Part shown: one piece after another, positions 9,516-18,200 of the stretch
Layout: each line of letters begins with the position of its first letter
Numbering within the stretch: position 1 is the stretch's first letter
Position numbers and translations under genes: made by a program
Assembly (NCBI RefSeq): GCF_001368795.1
Contig: NZ_LN831198.1
Span: 3,567,279 to 3,599,391 of the forward strand
From: Paenibacillus ihuae
Lineage (GTDB): Bacteria > Bacillota > Bacilli > Paenibacillales > Paenibacillaceae
Direction of reading: 5' to 3'
DNA: 32,113 nucleotides
The notes under the pieces: generated by a model
Databases searched by the model: none
The model's input: the letters and a program-made list of their open reading frames with translations, nothing else
Told to the model about the DNA's origin: nothing

Positions 9516-10181
9516 TTATACAAACCCGTTCGCCGCCAGGAAATCATGGCTGATCCGGGAACTGCTCTCTTCTTCCTCACTGCCTGCTCCCCTGTAATGA
9601 AGGAGATGATCGACATATTTGCCAAGCACATCGCATTCAACGTTAATGCTGTCGCCCGGACGTTTATGGTTAAGCACCGTTTCTCCAAGCGTATGGGGAA
9701 TGATGGAGACAGTGAATGCTGATGAAGTTGTGTTTACCACGGTAAGGCTAATTCCGTCAATGGTAATGGAGCCTTTAGGGATAATATATTTAAACAAGGA
9801 ATTCTTATCCGGCGTGATCTCGAACACCACTGCATTCTGGTCTCGCTTCACACTGCGGATCTCTCCCGTACCGTCCACATGACCCTGGACGATATGCCCG
9901 CCAAAGCGCCCGCCGGCGGCCATGGCCCGTTCCAGATTCATTCTGCTCCCGCTGCGCAGCTCCTTCAGATTGCTGTTGCGGTAGGTCTGCGGCATGACAT
10001 CAACGGTAAAAGAATGCTCGCCGATCGAGGTCGCCGTCAGGCAGACACCATTGACGGATACGCTGTCGCCGATTTTCAGATCACCCATAATGAGCGATGC
10101 GCCGATATTCAGCACCATCATCTCACCGCCGCTGCTGACGCCGCGCAGTACGCCAACCTCCTCGATTAATCCGGTGAACAT
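9516..10181 (-). CDS. ribE: Riboflavin synthase, alpha subunit
   Basis: 221 residues from MFTGLIEEVG, the invariant start of the family. A longer open frame extends to 10244, but AGGAGGGG six bases before the ATG at 10181 fixes the start. The enzyme dismutates two lumazines into riboflavin and 5-amino-6-ribitylaminouracil. It has the two tandem lumazine-binding domains: the first with VNGVCLTA (about residues 43-50), the second with IDGISLTV and HTLGETVL. It is separated from ribD by 148 bp that hold a tandem palindromic repeat, unusual in an otherwise compact operon. Confidence 0.98.
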   Translation of the reverse strand: MFTGLIEEVGVLRGVSSGGEMMVLNIGASLIMGDLKIGDSVSVNGVCLTATSIGEHSFTVDVMPQTYRNSNLKELRSGSRMNLERAMAAGGRFGGHIVQGHVDGTGEIRSVKRDQNAVVFEITPDKNSLFKYIIPKGSITIDGISLTVVNTTSSAFTVSIIPHTLGETVLNHKRPGDSINVECDVLGKYVDHLLHYRGAGSEEEESSSRISHDFLAANGFV

Positions 10182-10197
10182 GTTATCCCCTCCTAAA

Positions 10198-10325
10198 AGT
10201 TTTGTTAGGATTACTACTGTGAATAAGCTTCGTACAAAACTCACATCGAAAGCGTAAACCTAGTTTTGTTGAGTTTGCTACATTGTTTATACATCTTACA
10301 AAACTCGCTTCGGAAGCATTCACTG
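10198..10325. repeat. Two tandem 64-bp units, each with an inverted AGTTTTGT/ACAAAACT pair
   Basis: AGTTTTGT at 10198 and 10262 and ACAAAACT at 10234 and 10298 occur in alternating orientation, giving two units of exactly 64 bp. The units share about two thirds of their bases. The best stretch is 27 bp starting TACAAAACTC (10233 and 10297) with 21 matches. Each unit can form a hairpin with 8-bp ends. A further 7-bp hairpin (GGAAGCA/TGCTTCC, 10313-10331) touches the ribD stop. It looks like a small intergenic repeat element that was duplicated. Confidence 0.6.
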
Positions 10326-10329
10326 CTTC

Positions 10330-11430
10330 CTAGCGGACCGGAGTCCCGCTGATACAGACATTATCTCCGAGCACTTCAACTTCCAATCCCTCCAGCATGA
10401 CCGCGTCCTTCATGAGCTCCACGCCGGGGAATTCGAAGGTTCCCGCAGCCTGGCTCCCTCCGCCGACAATCTTCGGCGCGAAGAATAACACTATGCGGTC
10501 AACCAGCCCGCTCTCCAGCATCGAGCCGTTCAGCGTTCCGCCGCCCTCAAGGAGAATGGAGCTGATCTCCATTTCGCCAAGCGTAACCATGGCGGCCTGC
10601 AGATCGACCCTCGGCCCTGCGCCGCTGACGACAACAGTAACGCCTGCTGCCTCAAGCGCAACCTTTTGGGCCGGATCAGCTGCGGCTGTGGTGACGACAA
10701 TTGTCGGCGCCTGGCCGTCAGTGACTACTGCCGATTCAAGCGGAATCCGCAAGGAGGAATCAATCACGATACGGATCGGATGGAGTCCGGGCACTTCCAT
10801 ACGGGTCGTCAGCGAGGGATTATCGGCGATGACCGTGTTGACACCAACCATTATCCCCTGGTGACGGTGCCGTAGTGTATGTACAATCTCCCGCGCTTGT
10901 CCATTTGAAATCCACTTGCTGTCACCAGTCTTGGTGGCGAGCTTGCCATCCAGTGTGCTTGCACTCTTAAGAGTCACAAACGGCTGCTTCGTCAGTATAT
11001 ACTTGATAAACTTCTCATTGAGCCGCAGTGCTCGGCTACGCAGCAGCCCCACTTCAACGTCAATGCCTGCTTCGCGCAGCATTTCGATGCCCCGTCCCGC
11101 AACCTGCGGATTCGGGTCCTCACAGGCAACGACTACCCGTGCAACACCTTCATTGATCAGCCGCTGGCTGCATGGCGGCGTCTTGCCGTAATGGCTGCAC
11201 GGCTCCAGCGTAACATAAGCGGTACTGCCCTGCGCCTTACCGGCAGCCATATTGAGTGCATGGACCTCGGCGTGGCCTGTTCCCCTCTGCAGATGAGTAC
11301 CCAGGCCGATCACAGCCCCGTCTTTTACGACTACGCAACCGACAACCGGATTGATGCCGGTCTGTCCCTGTGCTCTTTCCGCCATATCCATTGCAAGCGA
11401 CATATAAAACTGGTCGTTCATGATATCCAT
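10330..11430 (-). CDS. ribD: Bifunctional diaminohydroxyphosphoribosylaminopyrimidine deaminase / 5-amino-6-(5-phosphoribosylamino)uracil reductase
   Basis: 366 residues carrying the second and third steps of the GTP branch of riboflavin synthesis. The N-terminal zinc deaminase has HAE (His53, Glu55) and PCSHYGKTPPC (Cys78, Cys87). The C-terminal NADPH-dependent reductase begins near residue 150 with TLKSASTLDGKLAT and includes LEGGGTLNGSML. The start codon at 11430 is placed six bases after GGGAGG; the second ATG (M4) is too far from it. It is the first gene of the rib operon, behind an FMN riboswitch and a terminator. Confidence 0.97.
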   Translation of the reverse strand: MDIMNDQFYMSLAMDMAERAQGQTGINPVVGCVVVKDGAVIGLGTHLQRGTGHAEVHALNMAAGKAQGSTAYVTLEPCSHYGKTPPCSQRLINEGVARVVVACEDPNPQVAGRGIEMLREAGIDVEVGLLRSRALRLNEKFIKYILTKQPFVTLKSASTLDGKLATKTGDSKWISNGQAREIVHTLRHRHQGIMVGVNTVIADNPSLTTRMEVPGLHPIRIVIDSSLRIPLESAVVTDGQAPTIVVTTAAADPAQKVALEAAGVTVVVSGAGPRVDLQAAMVTLGEMEISSILLEGGGTLNGSMLESGLVDRIVLFFAPKIVGGGSQAAGTFEFPGVELMKDAVMLEGLEVEVLGDNVCISGTPVR

Positions 11431-11479
11431 GATCTGCCTCCCATCCTTACGAAGTCTTTATTTTTTCAGCTAAATGCAG

Positions 11480-11518
11480 AAAAACCCGTCTCAATCTCCA
11501 GGCGGAGTTCAAGACGGG
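11480..11518 (-). terminator. Riboswitch-controlled terminator before ribD
   Basis: Arms 11518-11504 and 11499-11485 form a stem with CCCGTCT/AGACGGG at its base, a few mismatches inside and ACTCC/GGAG-type pairs near the loop. A T-run follows on the minus strand (11484-11480). It lies between the FMN aptamer and ribD and is the probable expression platform: formed when FMN is bound. Confidence 0.85.
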
Positions 11519-11653
11519 ATATACGAGAGTTTACCGGAAATTCTAATAAATTGTGCGTAAATAAGCACCCTCACCCTTGATTTGTGAAAGTTCGCACATA
11601 ATATTTTGAAACACGGCTGTACGCCTGCCACCAGGTGGCAGAACGTCGATCTC

Positions 11654-11817
11654 TCCTTCTTCCATCCAGACTATACTGTCGGTCCCGGAATTGCACCGGG
11701 TCCACCGTTCGTATAATAAAATACGAAGCGGGTAGCGGACTAAGCACCCTAATGGCTATTAAAGCCATCACATAGTGACATCACCGCCGGTAGGGAATTA
11801 CACCCTGCCCTGAAGGA
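11654..11817 (-). ncRNA. FMN riboswitch (RFN element)
   Basis: The minus strand shows the conserved RFN parts in order: TCCTTC (P1 5'), AGGGCAGGGTG, AATTCCCTACCGGCGGTGAT, GCTTAGTCCGCTACCCGC, GGTGGACCCGGTGCAATTCC, GGGACCGACAGTATAGTC, TGGATGGAAGAAGGA (P1 3'). P1 pairs 11817-11812 with 11659-11654. It binds FMN and reduces rib operon expression. The gap of about 135 nt to the terminator is long and holds a 6-bp hairpin (TGCCAC/GTGGCA, 11626-11640). I could not define the antiterminator or a clear promoter by eye. Confidence 0.95.
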
Positions 11818-11879
11818 TCAAACCAGTATGAAATTAAAAAGACGACTTACTGACTAAAATAAAGTTAGCACTATACGCT

Positions 11880-11909
11880 AAAAAAAGCAAGCGTATCATT
11901 CACGCTTGC
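11880..11909 (-). terminator. Intrinsic terminator after mscL
   Basis: A perfect 8-bp stem GCAAGCGT/ACGCTTGC (11909-11902 with 11894-11887) is followed by T7 on the minus strand. It separates mscL from the rib leader. Confidence 0.92.
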
Positions 11910-11962
11910 TTCATTCTTAGCTTGTCCATATTGGGTTGGAAAGGCAGATATGTAACCAGCCT

Positions 11963-12358
11963 CTATACTTCCCCCTGTTTGCCCTTTCTCAGCAAATCGC
12001 GGATTTCCGTCAGCAAAACAATTTCCGGATCTGGTGCAGGCGACTCTACAACCTCGACTTTAACAGCTTCCTTGCGTTTAAAACGGTTCGCCACCTTGAT
12101 CACCATAAAGATCGAGAAGGAAATAATAAAGAAATCAATCACACTCTGCAGGAAAACACCGTATTTGACTGTCGCATCCAAATAAGTAAATGTAAGATTT
12201 TTCAGGTTCTTCCCGCCGCTAATCAAACCCATTATCGGCATGATAATGTCTGCAACTAGTGATGAGACAATTTTGCCGAATGCAGCTCCAATGACTACTG
12301 CAACGGCCAGGTCGAGCACATTGCCCTTCATGGCAAAGCTTTTGAATTCTTTCCACAT
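11963..12358 (-). CDS. mscL: Large-conductance mechanosensitive channel
   Basis: 131 residues, a normal MscL length. The protein opens a wide pore when membrane tension rises on osmotic downshock and releases solutes. It begins [20 protein letters not shown], continues with [21 protein letters not shown] (first membrane helix and the glycine-rich gate), and has a second helix around [16 protein letters not shown]. It ends with the charged C-terminal bundle [10 protein letters not shown]. The ATG has GGAGGG six bases upstream and its own promoter. It is a single-gene unit between the XRE regulator and the rib leader. Confidence 0.98.
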   Translation of the reverse strand: MWKEFKSFAMKGNVLDLAVAVVIGAAFGKIVSSLVADIIMPIMGLISGGKNLKNLTFTYLDATVKYGVFLQSVIDFFIISFSIFMVIKVANRFKRKEAVKVEVVESPAPDPEIVLLTEIRDLLRKGKQGEV

Positions 12359-12389
12359 GTCGTTCCCTCCAATAGTTTAATTTTAAGTT

Positions 12390-12418
12390 ATTATAGCATC
12401 AGCACTGTGTGAGACCAA
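12390..12418 (-). promoter_or_regulatory. Sigma-A promoter of mscL
   Basis: The minus strand shows TTGGTC (12418-12413), 17 bp, then a perfect TATAAT (12395-12390) with TG in the extended -10 position. The mscL start codon is 32 bp downstream. Confidence 0.75.
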
Positions 12419-12446
12419 TGCTCACTTGGTTGAAGCCTGCTATCTG

Positions 12447-13667
12447 TTAATTATGCAGCTCCCGGTATGTATCCTCGATGAATTTCCTGTGTATAGAAGG
12501 CGGATAATGCTGCACCCGCTCGAATGCAATCTGTGATTGCTGGCGCGCCTCCTCCATCTTCCCTTGTCTGGCATAGATTCTGGCTTTATAGGCATACGAG
12601 GTGAACACACTGGCCCGGTCCAGCGGATGGTAGGCGTGATCCGGAAGCGTAACCTTTGACAATACCGCAAGCGCTTCCTCATCCCGTCCCAGATGATAGA
12701 GTGCAGCTCCGGTCACAAGGCAGCCGCTGGATGCATATATACTTTCCCTACCCTGAAACTTCTGTCCCATTCGTAACGCCTCCTCGTACCTCCCCTCCGC
12801 GTTAGCCTGTCTGATCTCAGCCAATTCAAGAAGCTGTACCGACAGCTCATCCTCTGTAAACTGCACAAACAGCCGCGCCTTATTCAAGTATGTTTTTGCT
12901 TCCTCCAGCTTCCCCGACATTTGGGCGAGATTGGACAACACTCGGTATAAATGATCCGTTAAATAATACACTCCTTCTTCCCGTGACAGGGCAACAGCCG
13001 CCAGCGCGGCTTCCCGGCTCCCTTCGTAATCGCCCAGAGCAGACAAGGAAACACTCTCCGCATAATGGAGGTCGAGCTCGAAGAGAAAATCATTGCCGAC
13101 TTTTTTGCCGGTATATTCCTCTCTGACCCGGAGAATCAGCTCCAGGCTCTCCTGGTACCGGCTTTGGGTGAACATGAGGGCATAGGCCAGATACTGGACT
13201 TTGGCACTCTCTACAAATAATCCGAACCGCTCGTATATTTCAACTGCTCTGCTGATCGCATCGATCCCTCCGTCTGTCCCTGTATAAAAGCAGGCATTTA
13301 CATAGAACTCCATCAGACGCGCTGCATCCACAGTCATCGGAAGCTTCCCGTCCATCAGCGGCTTTACCGCAGAAATAATCGCCTGGTAGTTTTTTTGCTT
13401 GAACTCAGCTTCGATGTCGCGGGCCATGCGGGCCAGGTCTAGACTCTGGCCGTCTTCAAGGAAATAACCCGCATCTACGCCAAGCCGCTTAGCTAATATT
13501 TGCAGACTCCGCATGGAAGGCAGTGCACGGCCGTTCTCAATTTGGCTTAGCATACTTTTGGTCATAGCCTCTCCGGCCAGCTCGCTCTGGGTAAGCCGCT
13601 TTGCCTTGCGGAGCTGTTTGATTTTATCTCCGATCATCTGTTGGGTTGTTGTCATAGGGTGACCCAT
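12447..13667 (-). CDS. XRE-family regulator with C-terminal TPR-like helical repeats
   Basis: 406 residues. Residues about 12-66 form an XRE helix-turn-helix (KIKQLRKAKRLTQSELAG, then MTKSMLSQIENGRALPSMRSL). The rest (about 75-400) is all-helical with TPR-like units such as EEAKTYLNKARLFVQF, RYEEALRMGQKF and MEEARQQSQIAFERV. This resembles RRNPP-type regulators (NprR, PlcR), which read a signal peptide; I found no small peptide gene next to it, so the ligand is unknown. It is divergent from an MFS transporter with two identical-pattern palindromes between them, so it most likely controls that transporter and itself. The start could be 13667 or the ATG at 13655; GAAGG abuts the first and is 12 bases from the second. 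Confidence 0.85.
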   Translation of the reverse strand: MGHPMTTTQQMIGDKIKQLRKAKRLTQSELAGEAMTKSMLSQIENGRALPSMRSLQILAKRLGVDAGYFLEDGQSLDLARMARDIEAEFKQKNYQAIISAVKPLMDGKLPMTVDAARLMEFYVNACFYTGTDGGIDAISRAVEIYERFGLFVESAKVQYLAYALMFTQSRYQESLELILRVREEYTGKKVGNDFLFELDLHYAESVSLSALGDYEGSREAALAAVALSREEGVYYLTDHLYRVLSNLAQMSGKLEEAKTYLNKARLFVQFTEDELSVQLLELAEIRQANAEGRYEEALRMGQKFQGRESIYASSGCLVTGAALYHLGRDEEALAVLSKVTLPDHAYHPLDRASVFTSYAYKARIYARQGKMEEARQQSQIAFERVQHYPPSIHRKFIEDTYRELHN

Positions 13668-13718
13668 CCTTCTGTCCGTCTTGATCTCAGTATAGCTTAT
13701 TATTAGTGAGCGAGAAAC

Positions 13719-13741
13719 AAAGTTAAATTAAATTAAACTTT
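13719..13741. promoter_or_regulatory. Operator 1, palindrome in the XRE/MFS intergenic region
   Basis: The 23-bp site has pattern AAAGTT-1-AATT-1-AATT-1-AACTTT and is fully symmetric except for the single spacer positions. The inner 21 bp share their pattern with operator 2. It lies on the regulator side, near where the regulator promoter should be (a TATACT box is at 13690-13695 on the minus strand). Confidence 0.65.
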
Positions 13742-13771
13742 TTGTTGCGATTTTACTCGATCAAGCATAAT
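13742..13771 (+). promoter_or_regulatory. Probable promoter of the MFS transporter gene
   Basis: TTGTTG (13742-13747), 18 bp, then CATAAT (13766-13771). A second TATAAT lies inside operator 2 (13782-13787) but has no good -35. With either choice operator 2 covers the -10 or the transcription start, which fits repression. Confidence 0.45.
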
Positions 13772-13773
13772 AT

Positions 13774-13794
13774 AAGTTTAATATAATTTAACTT
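13774..13794. promoter_or_regulatory. Operator 2, palindrome matching operator 1
   Basis: The site reads AAGTT-1-AAT-3-ATT-1-AACTT, the same half-sites and spacing as the core of operator 1. The centres are 54 bp apart, about five helical turns. It overlaps the likely transcription start of the MFS gene. Confidence 0.65.
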
Positions 13795-13812
13795 TATAAA
13801 GAGGTGGATGGT

Positions 13813-15147
13813 TTGAAAACGAAAAAAGGATATTTCGCCACTCCAAGCAGCCGTAATATGCTCCTGTTCTTTACCGGCAAGCTCGCTTCGATCCTGGGCT
13901 CAGGGATGTATACCTTTGTGGTGGGACTGTATATTCTGAAACTTACAGGCTCGGGAAGCAGCTTTGCCGTTACCATGATCTGCGGAATGCTGCCGCGGAT
14001 TGTGCTTGCGCCCTTCGCCGGTGTGATGGCAGACCGGATGAATCGCCACCGGCTGCTGATATACTCAGACCTTGCGGCCGTCCTGACACTGCTGCTAGCC
14101 TTTCTGACGGTCTCCCTGGGTGGAGTCATGCTGCTGCCCATCTATGCCTCACTGGTTCTGCTCTCCGTCTGCTCCACCTTCTATGGAATTTCTGTCTCCT
14201 CCTCCCTGCTCCAGCTCGTCGATTCCCAGTATATCCAGCGCGCCGGCTCTCTCAACCAGATGGCCGGCTCCATTGGCAACCTGCTTGCACCGGTACTTGG
14301 GGGCATGCTGTATTCCGCCGTCCCGTTCAAGCTCTTTATGCTGCTGAATGCAGCAGGTTTTACCATTTCTACCCTCATGAGCTGCGGACTCAGTTTCAAA
14401 CGAGACCCGGAGCTGACGGAATCCGCTGCAGATTCAGCTGCCCAAAGACATGCCGGGCGGGATTTATCGAATATGCTGGCAGAACTGCGCAGCAGTCTTA
14501 CTGGCGGTATCTCTTATGTATTTAAGCAACCAGTTATCCGGGCTGTCCTTATTATCGTGTTCTGGGTCAACTTTTTCGTTGTATCGCTGAACATCGTGCT
14601 GCCCTTTGTGGCCGTGGAGAATCTGTCTTTCTCCTCCGGTCAGTACGGGACCCTGAATGCCATGCTGGCTGCAGGTATGCTGGTGATGTCCCTTTTGCTG
14701 AGCGTCCGCCGCCAAAGCAGCAGCCCAGCCCGTTCGCTGATTCGGGGGCTTACGTCACTCGGTATGCTGTTTATAGCTATGGCGCTGCCGCTGATATTCT
14801 TCTTCAGTACCGGCTCCGCCTTCATGTTCCTGCTTGTGCTGATGTTTCTGACTGGCAGTACGGTCATGAATATTAACATCCCGATTCAGGTGTATTTACA
14901 GCAGACGGTGGAGGCGGATTACCGCGGAAGGGTATTTGCCGTCGTCGAGACTGCATCGGGGGCAATTGCACCGGCAGGAATGATCCTGTATGGACTGCTC
15001 GTGGACCTGCTTCCAGCTGCGTTTCTCCTAACGGCCTCAGGATTGGCAATTTTGCTCGTCACTTTGCTGGGACGCAGAGGCCTCAAGAGCGGCAGTGAGC
15101 TGGAAGCCAGGCAGAACCGGGAAGCCGAGGTACAGGTTCATGCCTGA
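13813..15147 (+). CDS. MFS transporter, drug-efflux-like
   Basis: About 444 residues with roughly twelve hydrophobic segments. It begins KTKKGYFATPSSRNMLLFFT and has the MFS cytoplasmic loop motif as VMADRMNRHRLLI between helices 2 and 3. Near the C-terminus is YRGRVFAVVETASGAIAPAG, which resembles the MFS_3/macrolide-efflux-like group. The substrate cannot be told from sequence. The open frame starts with GTG at 13804, but AGAGGTG overlaps that codon and stands six to eight bases before the TTG at 13813, so I choose TTG. Control is probably by the divergent XRE/TPR protein through two operators. A stem-loop follows the gene. Confidence 0.88.
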   Translation: MKTKKGYFATPSSRNMLLFFTGKLASILGSGMYTFVVGLYILKLTGSGSSFAVTMICGMLPRIVLAPFAGVMADRMNRHRLLIYSDLAAVLTLLLAFLTVSLGGVMLLPIYASLVLLSVCSTFYGISVSSSLLQLVDSQYIQRAGSLNQMAGSIGNLLAPVLGGMLYSAVPFKLFMLLNAAGFTISTLMSCGLSFKRDPELTESAADSAAQRHAGRDLSNMLAELRSSLTGGISYVFKQPVIRAVLIIVFWVNFFVVSLNIVLPFVAVENLSFSSGQYGTLNAMLAAGMLVMSLLLSVRRQSSSPARSLIRGLTSLGMLFIAMALPLIFFFSTGSAFMFLLVLMFLTGSTVMNINIPIQVYLQQTVEADYRGRVFAVVETASGAIAPAGMILYGLLVDLLPAAFLLTASGLAILLVTLLGRRGLKSGSELEARQNREAEVQVHA

Positions 15148-15178
15148 ACGCAACTTAATGCTTGTGAAGAAATAAGGA

Positions 15179-15217
15179 TAAAAAATAGCACACGGCAGTA
15201 TTCTGCCGCGTGCTATT
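15179..15217 (-). terminator. Terminator between convergent genes
   Basis: A 15-bp stem with one mismatch, AATAGCACACGGCAG/CTGCCGCGTGCTATT, and a TATT loop. The minus strand continues TTTTTTATCC, so it is a strong terminator for the LPXTG gene. On the plus strand the tail is weaker (TTGGATTT) but the hairpin may also stop MFS transcripts. Confidence 0.88.
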
Positions 15218-15259
15218 GGATTTGCTGATCATGGAGTCAGCTGAATGTCTTGGCAAGTA

Positions 15260-18200
15260 TTACTGGTTCCGGTTCCTTCTGAATACCCGGTTTAGTATAA
15301 ACCCGACTACAATCAGCCCAAGCCCTGCCAGATAAATCGGCATTGGACTGCTCTCGCCCGTCTGCGGCAGCGTGCCGCTGCCCGCCGGATCAGTCACCGT
15401 TCCCTTTGGAATATCATCCTCATCGATATCGACTCCCCCAAGCGGGATATCATCATCGATAGCTGTTTCATCCGGCGCTGCCGTTGGGGCTGCCGGCGGG
15501 GTTGATGGTCCAGCCGAGACTGCAGGAGTTATCGCCGGCCCGCCAGGGATCACATCATCATCGATAATCACTCCCGGAATCGGAGAGCTGGTTGGGAGAG
15601 GCGTGCCACCCGGAAGCGCCGGTGATGGTGATGGTGAAGCTGCTGCTGACGTTGTCGGCGCAGGTGAAACCTCTGCCGACGTTGTCGGAGAAACTACCGG
15701 CGATGCGGATGCCGATGGAGATTCTGTCGGCGTCGTTGACGCTGTCGGTGTTGGCGTTGGCGTTGGTGTAGCAGTCGGCACTACTGGTGTATTATACACC
15801 GTCAGATTGATACCAGTGACGGAGCTAATTGTAACAGGATACTCTCTTGGATCCAGTACATATCCGCTCGGGGCTGCAGTCTCAATCAGGATGTAGCTGC
15901 CCAGCCAGATATTATTAAATACTGCAGTGCCTGCCGCATCTGTTGTACGGGTGTTGACCAGCACCCGTTCTGTGCCGTTAAGCCGGTAAAGCTCAAAAGT
16001 AGCACCTTCGAGCACCTTTTGGCTATTCTGTGCATCCAGCTTTTGGACGGTCAGCATACCTTTAACCCCGCTGCCTGTGCCCGAACCGCTGGATACACCA
16101 ACGATCACTTCTGTGGTCGTATTCTTCTCTATCAGGATGTTGTTATTTCCGCTGAATTTCACTTCGTTTACCAGCTTATCACCCGTATTTGCTACAATCA
16201 GTGACTGGTATTCCAGCACATAAGCGGAGTCAATAGCCGAAGCAAAGCTTAATTCGAAGCTTTGTTTACCATCAGCATCAGCGATCACTTTCAGGGTATA
16301 GTCAGTACCTTTTATTAATTCGGCACTGCTTTTCGTTACCTCCCCGTTTGCTGAAACCACTGTAGGATAGAGATGGAAGGAGTCCGGCAGCAGTATTTGA
16401 TTCGTGCTTGGTGTATCTGTGATTGTAGCATCCTTCACATGGGACTGGGTCCGGTTAATGGCGATACTCCAATTCACTTTATCACCATTTTGCAGGCCAC
16501 TCTTGAATACATACTCACCGCCATGCGGAATGTTCACGGAAGCGGTCAAATCTTTGGATACCTTCTTTGTGCCATCAAACAGCTGTGCTGTATTGACAAC
16601 CTTGCTGTCAATCAGCTGTCCTGCAAGGCTGGTTTTAAAGACAACATAATAGGGTTTATTGATGCTGTCAGTAAACACAAACTTATATTCATTGCCGTTG
16701 TTGACTCGGAAACTATAGGCGTCTGGGGCTAATTCATCCCCTTTGGTATAGTCCCCGTTGGCATTCAGGTTCATCTTATACACTTTGAGTGATCCTGGAA
16801 CCAGTGTCTGCCCGGCTGTCAGAATGTCCGAAACAACAGGCTCTATTACCGCCATACTCGTATAATTGACACCTATAGTCCAGGTTATTTCTTTGGTTGC
16901 CGCATCATAAACTCCGGTCTTGAACCCGTTGTTCTTATATTCAGGACGGGGAATAAACAATCCGTTCGCACTGGCCGTCCGTTTGCCTTCAATATCCTTC
17001 CAATCGACCGTGCCCGTGTTAATGAAGTTATCGGTATTCCCTATCAGTGAGGCACTGCTGAATTGTGTAGTATACCCGATAGTATAAGTACCGGTAATCA
17101 TTGAATTAAATATCACCTTAAATCCTTTATTCCATCCGGCACCCGGCGCACTGGATTCATTATATACCAGCGTATAGGCCGAGTCATTGAGCACCGCGCC
17201 GCTGCTGTTTCGTACAACCAGTGTATCCGGTATAAACTTTAATCCGCCCTGCGGGAAGGTATCCGTCAGTACTACTCCCTTCATCGGATAATTGTCACCG
17301 TTCAGGGTGATCTTCCAGTTTACTGTCTGTTTCGAATAATCTACTCCCGACAGATTCTTATAAATAATAGCCGGACGAATCAATTGAGTAGCTGAAGCGC
17401 TGTAGGTACTGTCTGATACTGTGTTGGTAATTGTAGTATCTTTATATACCCGGCCCTGTGCCTCCGTCTTATACTCAATAAGGTAAGCGGAGGATATGCC
17501 GTTCAGGAACTCCAGCTTGAAGCCCGCCTTCTCTACTCCGGTAATACCGTTTAGCGTATAATCCACATTCTCCGTCAGAGCAGTACCCTTTGTAGCTTTT
17601 CCCGTAGAGTCAAGAGTTACCGGGTATACCGTAACTGAGTCGGTTACTAGCCGCTGTGAATCATCGAATAAATCTGTCAGCACAGCACTCTGCTGCGGGA
17701 TGACCCTCTTGTTATAATTGTATTCGATCGCCCAAGTGGTAATATGCTTACCCCATTCGTAATTGAGCGCCTTTTTGTTCAGGCTTCCGCCACGCTGCAC
17801 AGCAACTGTTGCTGATGCGCTGACAGGATCACGTCCGTCTCCGGTAAATGTAGCTGTGTTAGTGTAGCTGGCTTCGTCACCTGTAATTCCAGTGGAGTAG
17901 GCGATCCGGTATGCTCCGTTTAGCACAGAATCCGTGAAACGGACGATCAGCGTGCCCCCGGTTACCTCAGCACTATATTTGCTGGTATCAATCAATTTAC
18001 CCTGCAGGACTGTTCCATCCAGCTGTACGTTCAGCTGATAAACAGCGAGGGTAACCGTACTATCTATCGACAGTCCAGCCGGAATAGGATCAGTAACTAC
18101 GGCATTCTGGACGGATTCCTGTTTCTTATTCACATCGACTGTCCAATCGATATGGTCCGCGTTGAAGCCGCTGGACACGCCATTCTTGGCAATGGTTGAA

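Noticed and set aside
11571-11771. Short minus-strand frame in the ribD leader
   Set aside because: It lies across the FMN riboswitch, whose conserved RNA elements explain the sequence.
15372-15896. A 174-codon plus-strand frame rich in Gly, Val and Ser
   Set aside because: It is the reverse complement of the Pro/Thr/Ser stalk of the LPXTG gene; the low-complexity repeat keeps the frame open by chance.
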